DNA of 64,000 nucleotides from Arthrobacter sp. MYb227 (GTDB lineage Bacteria; Actinomycetota; Actinomycetes; Actinomycetales; Micrococcaceae): assembly GCF_002975435.1 (NCBI RefSeq), contig NZ_PCPT01000002.1:434001-498000 (forward strand), read 5' to 3'. Each line of letters starts with the position of its first letter. Positions within the stretch are counted from its first letter, which is position 1. The notes under the pieces are model-generated. The model saw only the letters and a list, made by a program, of their open reading frames with translations, made no database searches and was not told the origin of the DNA. A program made the translations under genes and the position numbers. Below are positions 8,286-17,610 of the stretch, in pieces.

Positions 8286-9077
8286 ATGTCGCAGCAGCCT
8301 GACTACTACGTGAAATCCGCCGAGAAGACGCTTGCGGTATTACTTGCGTTCAATTCCGGTACCAGCGCGCTTTCCGTCACCGAGGTGGCGGCGGCGATTG
8401 GTGTTTCACGTGCAGCGGCACGTCGATTCCTGCTCACCCTCGTAGATTTGGGTTACTTGGTATCCGAGGGCAGCACCTACAAACAGACCCCACGGGTGCT
8501 GGATATTGGGGCATCCTATCTTTCGGGGCTCACCCTGCCGCAGGTTGCTCGCCCACATTTACAGCGCCTTGCCACCGAACTGTCGGAAACCACGGCACTG
8601 TGCGTGCTCGATGGGCAAGACATCTTGTATGTGGAACGGATCGGCAATCCGCGCCTGCATTCAATGAACGTATCGATTGGTAACCGGCTTCCGGCCTGGG
8701 TGACCTCCATGGGCCGCGTGCTTGTTGCGGCGCTGCCAGAAGATCAGCGCGAAGAATTCCTCACCCACGCCCAGCTACGTAACTACACGGCCAAGACCGT
8801 TGCCAGCGTTGCCGAGCTGCGCGAGGAACTAGATAAGGTCCGCAGCCAGGGCTGGTCATTGGTGACCCAGGAACTCGATGAGGGATTGCGTGGGTTGGCG
8901 GTTCCGGTCTACCGCGGTTCCCAGCTCTTGGGCGCTCTAAACGTTTCGGTGCAGCCCGGACGCATTGGCTCAACATCTATTACCGATGAGATGCTGCCGC
9001 TCATGCATCAGGTGGCGCAGGATATTGCCGATGACTTCGGTGGGCGCACCGGCAACGAAATATCGGCCAAAGCGTGA
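8286..9077 (+). CDS. IclR family transcriptional regulator
   Basis: 263 residues. An N-terminal winged helix (KTLAVLLAFNSGTSALSVTEVAAAIGVSRAAARRFLLTLVDLGYL, about residues 12-56) is followed by the IclR effector domain (LSETTALCVLDGQDILYVERIG, SMGRVLVAALP, GLRGLAVPVYRG, GALNVSVQPGR). The effector domain of PcaR/PobR-like members binds aromatic or shikimate-type acids. I prefer the ATG at 8286, which has AGGGGGAG 10 bases upstream, over an in-frame ATG at 8265 that lacks a site. It follows qsuB by 38 bp and is probably co-transcribed, so it would control its own operon and the divergent permease. Confidence 0.9.
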   Translation: MSQQPDYYVKSAEKTLAVLLAFNSGTSALSVTEVAAAIGVSRAAARRFLLTLVDLGYLVSEGSTYKQTPRVLDIGASYLSGLTLPQVARPHLQRLATELSETTALCVLDGQDILYVERIGNPRLHSMNVSIGNRLPAWVTSMGRVLVAALPEDQREEFLTHAQLRNYTAKTVASVAELREELDKVRSQGWSLVTQELDEGLRGLAVPVYRGSQLLGALNVSVQPGRIGSTSITDEMLPLMHQVAQDIADDFGGRTGNEISAKA

Positions 9078-9603
9078 TGTGCTAACCAGCCACAACATGG
9101 TGGGGTTCTTGAAACGTAGCATTTGGATCTCTGGTTGCTGAAGCCGCGCAAATCTATCGATACGGAGGTCGGGCATAAGGGCACAGGAAGACTCATCAAG
9201 GCGTCTTTTGCCGCAGGCCTGTGTCATTGCTCGTGAAAAGTGAGGACGTGGGCCACCTCGACGAATTGTATGGCGCTGGTTTATGTATATTCTTTGTTGC
9301 GAGGGGTCCACGAAGCCTTGCGGCACTGAAGAACCTGAAATTGTTGATTCGTTGATTTCTCGAAATTCCTCGGGTCAAGAATGAGGATCAATCCAGACAT
9401 CACCACGCGCTAGCTTAAGTTGCCAAAAGATTCTCCTGCTGAGTGAGCGCCTGAAGCCTAAATACCATTTTCGGCTGATCCTATATTTTCCATGGTTTCT
9501 AAAGTTACCCTTACAAGTGAACCGTAGTAATTGAACTATAAGACCGCACCTGCTAGAGTTGGCCCTCAGAAGCAATTAATTCTTTTGAAGGGAGCTGGTG
9601 GCA
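9078..9603. other. Gene-poor stretch, 526 bp
   Basis: No convincing coding frame on either strand; the frames present are short and lack ribosome sites. Base composition drops to AT-rich towards 9600. It may contain decayed coding sequence, but I could not match it to a family. The promoter of the following gene should lie in its last 100 bases. Confidence 0.4.
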
Positions 9604-10200
9604 ATGTCTGCTAAAAGTGAATTTGCCCCCTTGGCCGAAGCCGCACGGTACCTCGAGCTGGGTAGGAATGGCACTAAGAGCTTGGTTGGAGTGATGCTCG
9701 GAACCGGTCCCGGCCCCGGGGGAAGGAAAATTAGCATGCGAGATGTTGAAGAGTTAATGAGCCGCAAGGAGCATCCTCTGCCTGCCGGCCGTCCAGTTTT
9801 GAGGTGCCCTCAGAACCCTGCGCTTTTGGGCCCCTCACTGTACTTCTCACCAGCAACGCCCGAGAAAGCTGCAGAAATAGATGCCATAAACACCGCACTT
9901 CGAGAAAGTGGCCGAAGCCATCTCGAATGTTCGGAAGCGACAAAGGAGGATCGTCGCTTCACAGGATACTGGGAAATAGGAGACGAAACCGCGGACCTTC
10001 TAGTGAAAGAGGGAGGGGTAATCGTCGGCACCATCGCCGGATTTGTTTACGAAGCCGCCGAAGTCATTGATGTTGCAATCACAATCCCATATCGCAAGAG
10101 GAAAGTATTCGTTGTGCGCCCGATACTTGGGGACGAACTGGAACCCTGGAAAGTGTTCCTGCCGAGCAATAGCCGAGGGCCAGCTCTCATTCAAGCCTAG
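9604..10200 (+). CDS. Hypothetical protein with possible N-terminal helix-turn-helix, 198 aa
   Basis: I do not recognise a family for the whole protein. The N-terminal 50 residues (FAPLAEAARYLELGRNGTKSLVGVML, then GGRKISMRDVEELMSRK) resemble an excisionase or MerR-like winged-helix domain that reads an ordered helix pair and ends in a DNA-contact helix. The rest (about residues 60-198) is mixed alpha/beta with no known motif. The ATG at 9604 has GAAGGGAG 9 bases upstream and is preferred over an in-frame GTG at 9598. The region is more AT-rich than its neighbours, and the next gene is Abi-like, so the pair may have been acquired by transfer. No functional claim is made. Confidence 0.6.
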   Translation: MSAKSEFAPLAEAARYLELGRNGTKSLVGVMLGTGPGPGGRKISMRDVEELMSRKEHPLPAGRPVLRCPQNPALLGPSLYFSPATPEKAAEIDAINTALRESGRSHLECSEATKEDRRFTGYWEIGDETADLLVKEGGVIVGTIAGFVYEAAEVIDVAITIPYRKRKVFVVRPILGDELEPWKVFLPSNSRGPALIQA

Positions 10201-10367
10201 AAGCCCCTGGTGAGTTCGTGAGTCTTGTTAAAGAACAGATGCTTGGATCAAAGGTTCGCATTCACACACATGGGTGAAGGAGTTGCCTCTAAGCCAAGCA
10301 TCCAATAACTCGCAAAACGAGCTTTCATTGGGACAAGTCTAACACCTATATCTTGAGGAGTCATAAG

Positions 10368-11066
10368 ATGGCCAGCGGCAGCGACGGCAATCCCCCGTGG
10401 ATTTCGAAAAGTCGATTCGTGAAGTACAAGGATGCTGCGAATGGAGACCCCGGACTAGCTCTGGAGCTTTACTCTTGGAATGTCGAACTAAGCGTAGCGC
10501 TATTTCGGGATTTCTCTCATTTGGAGGTGGCACTGAGAAACGCGTGTGACAAGGCACTGTTTAGACGAGGTCGGTACGTTGCCCATGGCGCGGACTGGCT
10601 GAAATCCGATGAGAATGCACGACTGGTGTTACCTACCGAAAATCACACACAAGAAACGGTCAGGAAACTCTGCCAAAAACTACAAGATGCCCGTGACTTC
10701 TCAGGGTATACAAAAAATTCGTCAATACCACGTGGGAAAATTCTTGCTGAGCTGTCCTTCGGTTTCTGGAAGTATCTTTTTACTAAGCGAATGCGTCAAG
10801 AACTCTGGGAAGGGTGCCTGAACCTTGAATTCAGGTATGTCGACCGTGCTAAAAGTGTTGACCCAGCAAAATTGCACGGAGACCTAGAAAGACTTGCGAG
10901 GCTACGAAACCGAATCGCCCACCATGAGTCCATCTTCGATAAATCTCCGCAAGAGGATCACGATGCTTTGCTCCGTATGACGGAACTCCTTGGCCCCGAT
11001 GTAGACAGATTTGTGCGCAAACATTCCACCGTCCGTGCAGTGCTTGCCTCGCGCCCCACTAGGTAA
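10368..11066 (+). CDS. Abi-like protein with HEPN motif
   Basis: 232 residues of the Abi_2 / abortive-infection-like family: GDPGLALELYSWNVELSVALFRDFSHLEVALRNACDKAL near the start, GFWKYLFTKRM in the middle and LARLRNRIAHHESIF near residue 185. The RNRIAHHE segment is an R-x4-6-H HEPN motif, which in this superfamily is the metal-independent RNase site. Family members are linked to phage exclusion by abortive infection. The ATG at 10368 has GAGGAG exactly 7 bases upstream. The gene stands alone with no recognisable antitoxin gene next to it, unless the preceding helix-turn-helix protein serves. Activity is inferred from the family. Confidence 0.75.
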   Translation: MASGSDGNPPWISKSRFVKYKDAANGDPGLALELYSWNVELSVALFRDFSHLEVALRNACDKALFRRGRYVAHGADWLKSDENARLVLPTENHTQETVRKLCQKLQDARDFSGYTKNSSIPRGKILAELSFGFWKYLFTKRMRQELWEGCLNLEFRYVDRAKSVDPAKLHGDLERLARLRNRIAHHESIFDKSPQEDHDALLRMTELLGPDVDRFVRKHSTVRAVLASRPTR

Positions 11067-11100
11067 AATAGGTGCAGAATACAACGACAGCGGAGAGCTC

Positions 11101-11760
11101 CTAACGATTAACCAATACTGAATACTGCCCAAAATCAATGCGCATCACAAAGCGCCGTGGGGTTGGGTGGGCAACCTCGGTAAACCCGGCCTCGGCAAAG
11201 ATCGAGCGGCTACCCACATACAGTTCGCCCCACATCGGTGCCTGGCCCGCAGCCAATTGCAAGGGGTAACCCTCCAACGCTTGGGCACCCCCAGAACGCG
11301 CAAATTCCACAGCCGCGGATGCCAAAGCGCGGCTGATCCCGCGACGCCGATACCCGGCGCGGGTGACAAAGCAGACTGCCGCCCAGACGCTTTCGTCGTC
11401 TTTGTCTTCTTCCCGAGAACCAAAAACTATGCGCGAGGACCTCAACCGCGGGTAGGCGGTTCGTGGTTCCACGGCGCACCAGCCAACTGGCTCGTCACCC
11501 AGAAAAGCAATCAGGCCACTGGTGGTTTTTGCTGCAGGTATCCCGCACTGGGTTTGCGCATGCAGGGCTTGTATACGCTCTTGAACTGAAAGCGCATCAA
11601 AGGATTTACCTGGATTCTGGAACCATTGGCACTGACAATCCCACGCGGTGCCCTTTGAGCCAAAGACTAAATCTAGTTCCGCTCCGCTGACCTCGTTTGC
11701 TGGGACAATACGCACTGCGGTGTTGGTGGATTCAGTTGTATGAACAATTTTCTGAGCCAT
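11101..11760 (-). CDS. GNAT family N-acetyltransferase
   Basis: 219 residues. GLIAFLGDEPVGWCAVEPRTAYPRL forms strand 3 and the turn, and VCFVTRAGYRRRGISRALASAAVEFARSGGAQALEGYP holds the acetyl-CoA P-loop (R/Q-x-x-G-x-G/A, here RRRGIS). The N-terminal part has a GNAT-associated WDCQCQWF segment found in a subgroup of actinobacterial acetyltransferases. The start at 11760 has AGGAG 9 bases upstream. It is convergent with the Abi-like gene. The substrate is unknown. Confidence 0.8.
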   Translation of the reverse strand: MAQKIVHTTESTNTAVRIVPANEVSGAELDLVFGSKGTAWDCQCQWFQNPGKSFDALSVQERIQALHAQTQCGIPAAKTTSGLIAFLGDEPVGWCAVEPRTAYPRLRSSRIVFGSREEDKDDESVWAAVCFVTRAGYRRRGISRALASAAVEFARSGGAQALEGYPLQLAAGQAPMWGELYVGSRSIFAEAGFTEVAHPTPRRFVMRIDFGQYSVLVNR

Positions 11761-11940
11761 GGAGCAATTCTCCTGCCGAGTCCGATGAGTGCTGCCTCTT
11801 TGCTTCAATACCCCCTTGACTCTTCGAGACTGCCAGCACCAAGAAACTCGGTCAAGAGGTAGCCCGTGGGGAACTCGCAGCACCAACGGTGGTTCTTCAT
11901 CAGAACCTGTTCAACGTGCTGCAGGTGGCAGAATCGAGGT

Positions 11941-13107
11941 GTGGACAATGAACAAGGCGTGGGCGCCCACGAACCCTCGGCCGCTCAACAGCTTCGAAGC
12001 GAAAGCTGGGCCCTGTGGCTAGGGCTGGGAAGCACAATCTTTGGCACCATGGTAGGTCTGATCGGATTCTCGGACTACAGGCCGGATCTTGCCGGCTACC
12101 AATCGGTGGGAGTCTACGCGGCGGTGCTTGCCGGACTTACGGCAGCCACCGGAAGTGTCCTGGGCTACCAACGATTTTTAGTTGTTGAGCAGAACTGGTT
12201 GCAAGAATTCCCACGCTATCGCCAGATCATTAACCTCGCTGCACTGGTGCTGATCCACGCGTCCATCAGCGTCATGGCCATGATCATTACCTTCCGGATC
12301 TTCCAAGATGCATTCTTGGGGCTGAGCGTGGATAAATATGCGGGAAGCCTGATGGTTGGGATCAGTGCGGGGATTGCCGGATACATTGCACTGCTCTCGG
12401 TATCCCGGATTACCGCTCAGTCACTCTCCGGGTTGCTGGCCGTCTTCCTGGTTACCGGAGTCTTTATCAGCATGCTTGCCACGCAAAATCCTTATTGGTG
12501 GCAATCAATGTTCTCCACGTTGGGAACCCGTGCCGCAGGCTCAACCTCGGCATGGACCTTCAATCTGACACTTGTCATAGCGGGCCTGGTGCTGAGCACC
12601 TTGACCGGGTTCATTGTTCGAAACCTTCAGTTACTTGCAAACATCTTTGATTCCTTCGCCGATACCCAAGGCAAACCCCGGCCACGATTCATCAGGCCGC
12701 GCCCCCATGTAGTCAGCGTCTGTTTGTTGGGACTCGGAGTGTGCGTGATTGGCATTGGTCTGGTGCCCGTGAGCATCTCGGCCCCGGTACACTCAACGAT
12801 CGTCAAAATTGCCGCTGGATTCATCGTGGTGCTCCTACTAGGTGCGGCGCTCTGGTTACCCGGATTCCCGTGGGTCTTCCACCTGTTGTCCTTTGCCTGC
12901 TTCCTGGGACTTGTCGGGGCAGCATTGCTCTGGCAGCCACTTGCCTACTACAACCTCACGGCCTTTGAACTCGCGGTCGTCGGAATAGTCTTTGGTTGGC
13001 TCATCGTCTTTATCCGCACCACCGCAGCGGCGCTCGCCGTGAAGCAAAAAGCGCTCACCGACCTCCGTGTAATCGCCGGGGAAGCCGAGGCAGAGGTCAG
13101 CGGGTAG
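11941..13107 (+). CDS. Polytopic membrane protein of unknown function
   Basis: About 388 residues with 10 to 11 hydrophobic segments, from WALWLGLGSTIFGTMVGLIGF to FELAVVGIVFGWLIVFI. A charged loop near the middle (DSFADTQGKPRPRFIRPRPH) divides two sets of helices. It belongs to no family I recognise. The start is uncertain: the frame is open from 11866 but the first 25 codons read like non-coding sequence. The GTG at 11941 or a later codon is more likely. Its 3' end overlaps the convergent monooxygenase gene by 11 bp. Confidence 0.65.
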   Translation: MDNEQGVGAHEPSAAQQLRSESWALWLGLGSTIFGTMVGLIGFSDYRPDLAGYQSVGVYAAVLAGLTAATGSVLGYQRFLVVEQNWLQEFPRYRQIINLAALVLIHASISVMAMIITFRIFQDAFLGLSVDKYAGSLMVGISAGIAGYIALLSVSRITAQSLSGLLAVFLVTGVFISMLATQNPYWWQSMFSTLGTRAAGSTSAWTFNLTLVIAGLVLSTLTGFIVRNLQLLANIFDSFADTQGKPRPRFIRPRPHVVSVCLLGLGVCVIGIGLVPVSISAPVHSTIVKIAAGFIVVLLLGAALWLPGFPWVFHLLSFACFLGLVGAALLWQPLAYYNLTAFELAVVGIVFGWLIVFIRTTAAALAVKQKALTDLRVIAGEAEAEVSG

Positions 13108-14647
13108 CTACCTGTTCAAAGTGTGCAACGAACATATCGGGACGCACCAGCACCACCGATCCATTGGGCAACCGGCGCTTGGGGGACTCGGCAAACTCGT
13201 GTAGTCCGACCCCGAATTCGGCTGCCAGCTCTTGACCACGGGTCCTTCCTGCCGGTCCATAGATATGGACCTGCCAGGTCGCGTCGTTGAGCACCTCAAA
13301 GTTATCTGGCTGAGCACCTGTACGATTTGTAACCCAGGGAAGCCTACGGCCCAGGACCTTGCCACGGCGTCGAGCCCGAGCAAATCCGCTGGCCTGTGCG
13401 GAACGATTTTCTGAACTCTCATCGATCCAGTAATGAATGCGGATCTGCGAAAGATAGCCGAAGAAGCGGCGTCCCGCAGAAATTCTGCCCACCAAGCGCA
13501 CGGCCATGGGCCAGAAGAGCGGAAGTGCACGAGTGCGTACCGTGTGCGCCAACCACGAGCGCGAGGTGATGGCCGTGAAAATCCAGTCGGTGGTGGACAC
13601 CAAGCGCAGTGCCACCGGGCGACGTTCGGCCTCGTAGCGTTGCAAGTAAGACTCGGGCATTCTGCCGGAGAACACATCTGATAATTTACACACAAGGTTA
13701 TGCGCGTCCTGCAACCCGGTGTTCATCCCTTGAGCACCCACGGGGGAGTGGATATGCGCGGCATCTCCCACCAGGAAGACCCTGCCGTGGCTAAAGGTCT
13801 TTGCCACGCGGTGATGCACCCGGTAGGTGGAGAACCATGCCGCATCGGTATAGAGGACCCCGAATTCTTTGCGCAGGCTTGCCCGGGCACGGCTTTCATC
13901 AAGATCGAGCTTCTGCTCATGCGGCGAGGCATCTGGCTCGTGCAAAATCCCAAGTAACCGGCGGCGGTCCCCTCCGGAAGCATCGGCGCCCATGGGGAAT
14001 CCGAGCATGAAGTTTTCATCGGAGAAGCGCAGGTTAATTCCGGAGCCCATTCCTGAAACACCGTGTGCATCTAGGACATAGAAAACCTCGTCATCGGTTG
14101 AACCCTCGAAGGGAATATTGAATGACTCGCGGAGGGGGGATGAAGCGCCATCGGCGGCGATGACGTACTTGGCGGAGATCCTCAGCTGTCCCTCGGGGCT
14201 CGAACAAGTCACGTTGACGCGGTCTGCTGTTTCTTCCAAGGACTCGAAACCGTAGCCCCAGAGAACCGGGGTGCCCGAGTCTTTCAGGCGCTGTGCGAGT
14301 AGCTCCTCGTTGGCGCTCTGCTCCAACATGGTCAGCCCCGCATAGTGAGTCTGGGAGTAACCGAGCCTATTGAGTTTGATGCTTTTGAAACTACGGGCAC
14401 CGACACCAGGGCGCATTTCACCCGTGGGAATGGCACGTGCCTGGACTTCATCGGCTAGGCCCAGCTGCCTATAGATTTCCATGCTGCGCGCCTGAAGCGC
14501 CAGCGCACGAGATTCTTGCGTAGGTCCGGATTTCAGATCCACGACTTTGGCATCGATTCCAAACTTTTGTAGCCAAGCACCGGCCATCAGACCGGTAGGT
14601 CCTGCTCCGATGACCAATACGTCCGTGTGAAGTTCCGTGGCATCCAT
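13097..14647 (-). CDS. FAD-dependent aromatic monooxygenase (PheA/TfdB family)
   Basis: 516 residues. The FAD site opens with VLVIGAGPTGLMAGAWL (GxGxxG, residues 10-26). The second FAD block is FLVGDAAHIHSPVGAQGMNTGLQDAHNLVCKL, and YVIAADGASSPLRE is the DG motif. The C-terminal 120 residues resemble the thioredoxin-like domain of phenol and resorcinol hydroxylases. Such flavoproteins hydroxylate phenols or polyketide-like rings with NAD(P)H and O2. The ATG at 14647 was chosen; a GTG 36 bases upstream is possible. It stands alone, and the substrate cannot be deduced. Confidence 0.85.
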   Translation of the reverse strand: MDATELHTDVLVIGAGPTGLMAGAWLQKFGIDAKVVDLKSGPTQESRALALQARSMEIYRQLGLADEVQARAIPTGEMRPGVGARSFKSIKLNRLGYSQTHYAGLTMLEQSANEELLAQRLKDSGTPVLWGYGFESLEETADRVNVTCSSPEGQLRISAKYVIAADGASSPLRESFNIPFEGSTDDEVFYVLDAHGVSGMGSGINLRFSDENFMLGFPMGADASGGDRRRLLGILHEPDASPHEQKLDLDESRARASLRKEFGVLYTDAAWFSTYRVHHRVAKTFSHGRVFLVGDAAHIHSPVGAQGMNTGLQDAHNLVCKLSDVFSGRMPESYLQRYEAERRPVALRLVSTTDWIFTAITSRSWLAHTVRTRALPLFWPMAVRLVGRISAGRRFFGYLSQIRIHYWIDESSENRSAQASGFARARRRGKVLGRRLPWVTNRTGAQPDNFEVLNDATWQVHIYGPAGRTRGQELAAEFGVGLHEFAESPKRRLPNGSVVLVRPDMFVAHFEQVATR

Positions 14648-14946
14648 ATATCTCACGCTACGCCCGAATGCTGTGCAAAGCACTGGTGAGTAGGGCTCTG
14701 GCGCGTCGGGTACAACTATTTAGTGACAGCTTTTTCCATGGCCTGCTGCTGCATCTTTGTGACTATCAAGGATCTTCACGAACAGGTTAGTGCGTGAGCA
14801 GCAGGAGTGAAACAACTAAACCTTAGGCGATGGTGGCTCGCGTGAGCATAGATGATTGAAGCCGCTTTGAAAGTTCCTATGTTTGCGAAGACTATTAAGT
14901 CTTCACATGAGCGCTCGCTCCGCCACCAGAAACAACGTCCAGGCTT

Positions 14947-16401
14947 TTATTTGCTTGTCGTTTCTGTGAGACGCAACGATAGTAAGCACAAGGCACGAAC
15001 TTCACCGTCTGCGAGGTCTACTCCCAATAGAGTTTCGATACGTTGGATCCGGTAAGCGAGGGTATTTCGGTGAATGAAGAGCTCCTCACCGGTGAGTCGA
15101 GCATTGCCGCTGTGACGGAGGTACGCGGTGAGGGTGTCTCGCAAGACGTTTCCCATGTCGGTGTCCAAAGGTGCCAAGAGTTTGGCCGCCATCGAGACTA
15201 AACCAGCGCTGGGTAACCCATCAATGATGCCGGTTAGATCAAGCGCCGGAGAGCGGTGGACGCCGGGAATCGTGTTATGCCGGCGGGCCAGGCGAAGCGT
15301 CAGCGGAAGTTCTGGCAAATCGGTAGGTGGGGTGATACAGAGTGCGAAAGCCGCGTCGGTTGGTAGTAAAGGTCTGCAAATTTCTGCAGCATCGACGCCT
15401 TCGCTTGGCTGCTGTAGCAGGATGCTCAGTAGCCCCGGCTCTTCTGCGAACCTCACGCTACCGTGAGTTCTTTCGAGCGCCACACGTAACCGCCAGCCGA
15501 CGGCACGTAATAACGTGGTGCCGGATTCTTCGGTACCCGAGGGTCCAGCCAAAACGACCGCTTCAAAGGGAATATCTGGTTCGAGGCCCGTTGCCCCTGC
15601 CAAGGAGCGAAGAGCGTTGTTTGGCTCCGAACCGGCATAGATGGCTTCAATGAATGCCGCGGCGGGTGCCGAATGCAGAGGTGATTGCGCCCCGAGCGTG
15701 TAGCTCAATTGCATGGCCAGCACCGCGGCCACCGGGCCGAGTAATGGTTGAAGCAAGGTATCGCTGGGTAGGCCTTGGACCAGGAGCTGGAAACGGTGCC
15801 CGGGACCGCTGGGAAGCCGCAATACCGAACGGGTAGCCGTGCCTTGAATGGTGCCCGCGGAGATAAGTTCGTAGCCCTGCTCATCAAGAATCGCCACGCG
15901 GGTCTTCACCGCAGCGGCCACTCCTTCAAGGACTTTTCCCAACGAAGCTCCAGCCGCGGCCCAGCGTGTGCACTCATCGGCAAGTTCCCACCCCGAGCGC
16001 TGCTCGTCGTAGCGCTCAGTGGAAAGAATTTGCCATACGTGACGCATAAAGAGCGCGAACGGTACTTCTGCGGGAAGTTCAATGAGTGGAATTCCGTGAC
16101 TATTGCAGGCATCAACGAGCCCTTGGGGCAGTGAAAGGTGGGCCGGCCCCAGCCCGAAAGCCAGTGCCGAGACCGGTACTGCAGCGAGCCTTTCAACGTA
16201 GGCGTCCCAAGTCCTTGGATCACTGAAATTCAGGCCCATTCCCGTGGTCAATACCAAGGCGTTAACACCAAGATAGGGCGTGGGATCCATATGCTCGGTG
16301 GGAGCACACCAGGTAACAGAGCGCATGAGTTTCTCGGCGGGAGTATTCGTACGCAAATGCAGACGCATTTGTTTATCGGTCAGAAGATCAGCAACTCGCA
16401 T
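14947..16401 (-). CDS. PucR family transcriptional regulator
   Basis: 484 residues. The N-terminal PucR-like domain (RVADLLTDKQMRL, then GLGPAHLSLPQGLVDACNSHGIPLIELPAEVPF) is a purine-catabolism regulatory fold. The middle GGDEF-like segment (about residues 160-350) is typical. The C-terminal HTH_30 shows HRNTLAYRIQRIETLLG at residues 444-460. It is divergent from the 5-oxoprolinase operon with only about 90 bp between, so it very likely controls that operon in response to an amide or cyclic amide. PucR relatives commonly sense the substrate of the adjacent catabolic genes. Confidence 0.9.
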   Translation of the reverse strand: MRVADLLTDKQMRLHLRTNTPAEKLMRSVTWCAPTEHMDPTPYLGVNALVLTTGMGLNFSDPRTWDAYVERLAAVPVSALAFGLGPAHLSLPQGLVDACNSHGIPLIELPAEVPFALFMRHVWQILSTERYDEQRSGWELADECTRWAAAGASLGKVLEGVAAAVKTRVAILDEQGYELISAGTIQGTATRSVLRLPSGPGHRFQLLVQGLPSDTLLQPLLGPVAAVLAMQLSYTLGAQSPLHSAPAAAFIEAIYAGSEPNNALRSLAGATGLEPDIPFEAVVLAGPSGTEESGTTLLRAVGWRLRVALERTHGSVRFAEEPGLLSILLQQPSEGVDAAEICRPLLPTDAAFALCITPPTDLPELPLTLRLARRHNTIPGVHRSPALDLTGIIDGLPSAGLVSMAAKLLAPLDTDMGNVLRDTLTAYLRHSGNARLTGEELFIHRNTLAYRIQRIETLLGVDLADGEVRALCLLSLRLTETTSK

Positions 16402-16495
16402 GCCCGGCCCTTTGTGCTTTTTGCATAGTTAGTACTTTCATATTCAGCATATTGCACAGTGTGCCGTGTCACTAATTCTCCGTATGGTTGCAGGT
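16402..16495. promoter_or_regulatory. pucR-pxpA divergent control region
   Basis: 94 bp containing a perfect 5+5 palindrome GCACA-G-TGTGC at 16454-16464. It is the only clear symmetric site between the regulator and the operon and so is the best operator candidate. No good Shine-Dalgarno sequence precedes pxpA, which leaves a leaderless or short-leader transcript possible. Confidence 0.45.
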
Positions 16496-17263
16496 ATGCC
16501 TCAACAAGTGATCCAGCGCACCGTGACCCAGCCAATCCTCATCAATTCAGATATGGGCGAAGGTATTGGGCTACACGCCTTTGGTAATGATGCAGAGCTG
16601 ATGTCAATCATCGATGTAGCAAATATTGCCTGTGGATTCCATGCCGGGGACCCCGATGAAATGAATCGCACCGTCGAACTCGCAGCCGCCAATGGGGTCG
16701 CCGTGGGGGCACACCCCGGTTTGCCAGACCTGGTAGGTTTTGGACGACGCCGCATGATGCTCACTCCCGAAGAAGTAGAAACCATCATCCTCTACCAAAC
16801 CGGCGCACTGACAGCCTTCCTCACTAAGCATGGACTGAAGCTCAACCACATCAAGCCCCATGGCGCACTGTACGGAATGCTCGCAGGCGATGAGGAACTC
16901 ATGCAGGCAGCCGGATCGGTTGCCAAACTGTTCGACGTTCCTTTCTTCGGGCTTGCCGGTACCGCACACGAAAGTGTCTGCCGAGAGCTAGGCGTCGAAT
17001 TTGTTCCAGAACTCTATGTGGACCTGAACTATTCGAATCAAGGCGCGCTCATCATTCAGCGCCGGCCAGAGATTACCAACCCGGAAGCCGCAGCCAACCG
17101 AGTATCAGCGGCGCTCGCCGGCGGCCCGGTGCTAGCCGTGGATGGCACCGAATTAAGCATTGATTTCTCAAGCATCTGCGTCCACTCGGACGCCCCGAAT
17201 TCACCGCAAGTCGCCGCCGCGGTACGAGCTGCCATCAACAAGGCAATAACGCTCGAGAATTAG
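16496..17263 (+). CDS. pxpA: 5-oxoprolinase subunit PxpA (LamB/YcsF family)
   Basis: 255 residues. Hallmark blocks: ILINSDMGEGIG near the start, ANIACGFHAGDPDEMNRTV, GVAVGAHPGLPDLVGFGRR, LNHIKPHGALYGML and ICVHSDAPNSPQVA. In Bacillus, PxpA with PxpB and PxpC hydrolyses 5-oxoproline to glutamate at the cost of ATP. The start is uncertain between ATG codons at 16484 and 16496; neither has a strong ribosome site. It is the first gene of an operon that also encodes a biotin carrier and a biotin carboxylase. Confidence 0.9.
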   Translation: MPQQVIQRTVTQPILINSDMGEGIGLHAFGNDAELMSIIDVANIACGFHAGDPDEMNRTVELAAANGVAVGAHPGLPDLVGFGRRRMMLTPEEVETIILYQTGALTAFLTKHGLKLNHIKPHGALYGMLAGDEELMQAAGSVAKLFDVPFFGLAGTAHESVCRELGVEFVPELYVDLNYSNQGALIIQRRPEITNPEAAANRVSAALAGGPVLAVDGTELSIDFSSICVHSDAPNSPQVAAAVRAAINKAITLEN

Positions 17264-17359
17264 CCCCACGCACAACACCAGACTTAGCTAACCGGTGAGC
17301 GCGGCAGCCCCCTGCCACTCATCAAATAATTTATTGCAATGACCCGAAAGGCAGTTCTC

Positions 17360-17599
17360 ATGGCTGACATCATTTCCCCACTTCCAGGCATCTTCTACCG
17401 CAGCCCCGGCCCCGGCAAAGCACCATTCGTCAACGTTGGCGATGTCGTCACCGTGGGACAAGCAGTAGGGATCGTAGAGATCATGAAGCAGTTCACCGAA
17501 GTCCAGTCCGATGTAGCAGGAACCATCGCCTCCTTCGGCGTCGAAGACAACGCCATGGTGAATCCCGGCGACGTCCTGATCACCGTAACCGAAGGCTAA
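17360..17599 (+). CDS. Biotin carboxyl carrier-like protein, 79 aa
   Basis: A stand-alone biotinyl/lipoyl domain. ISPLPGIFYRSPGPGKAPFVNVGDVVTVGQAVGIVEIMKQF contains the modification loop: EIMKQF has the usual Met-Lys, with K43 as the predicted biotinylated lysine, although canonical carriers read EAMKM. The C-terminal half (VAGTIASFGVEDNAMVNPGDVLITV) is the symmetric repeat of the fold. At 79 residues it lacks the long N-terminal region of AccB. It lies 11 bp before the biotin carboxylase gene and is surely translated with it. Confidence 0.85.
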   Translation: MADIISPLPGIFYRSPGPGKAPFVNVGDVVTVGQAVGIVEIMKQFTEVQSDVAGTIASFGVEDNAMVNPGDVLITVTEG

Positions 17600-17610
17600 G
17601 GACGGCAGCC

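Noticed and set aside
8970-9326. Minus-strand 118-residue frame after the IclR gene as a transposase relic
   Set aside because: It overlaps the regulator's end and I could match neither strand to a transposase family.
10238-10302. 9-bp inverted repeat GATGCTTGG / CCAAGCATC between the helix-turn-helix and Abi-like genes
   Set aside because: Arms are 47 bp apart with no T-run and no paired partner; too weak to call a terminator or site.
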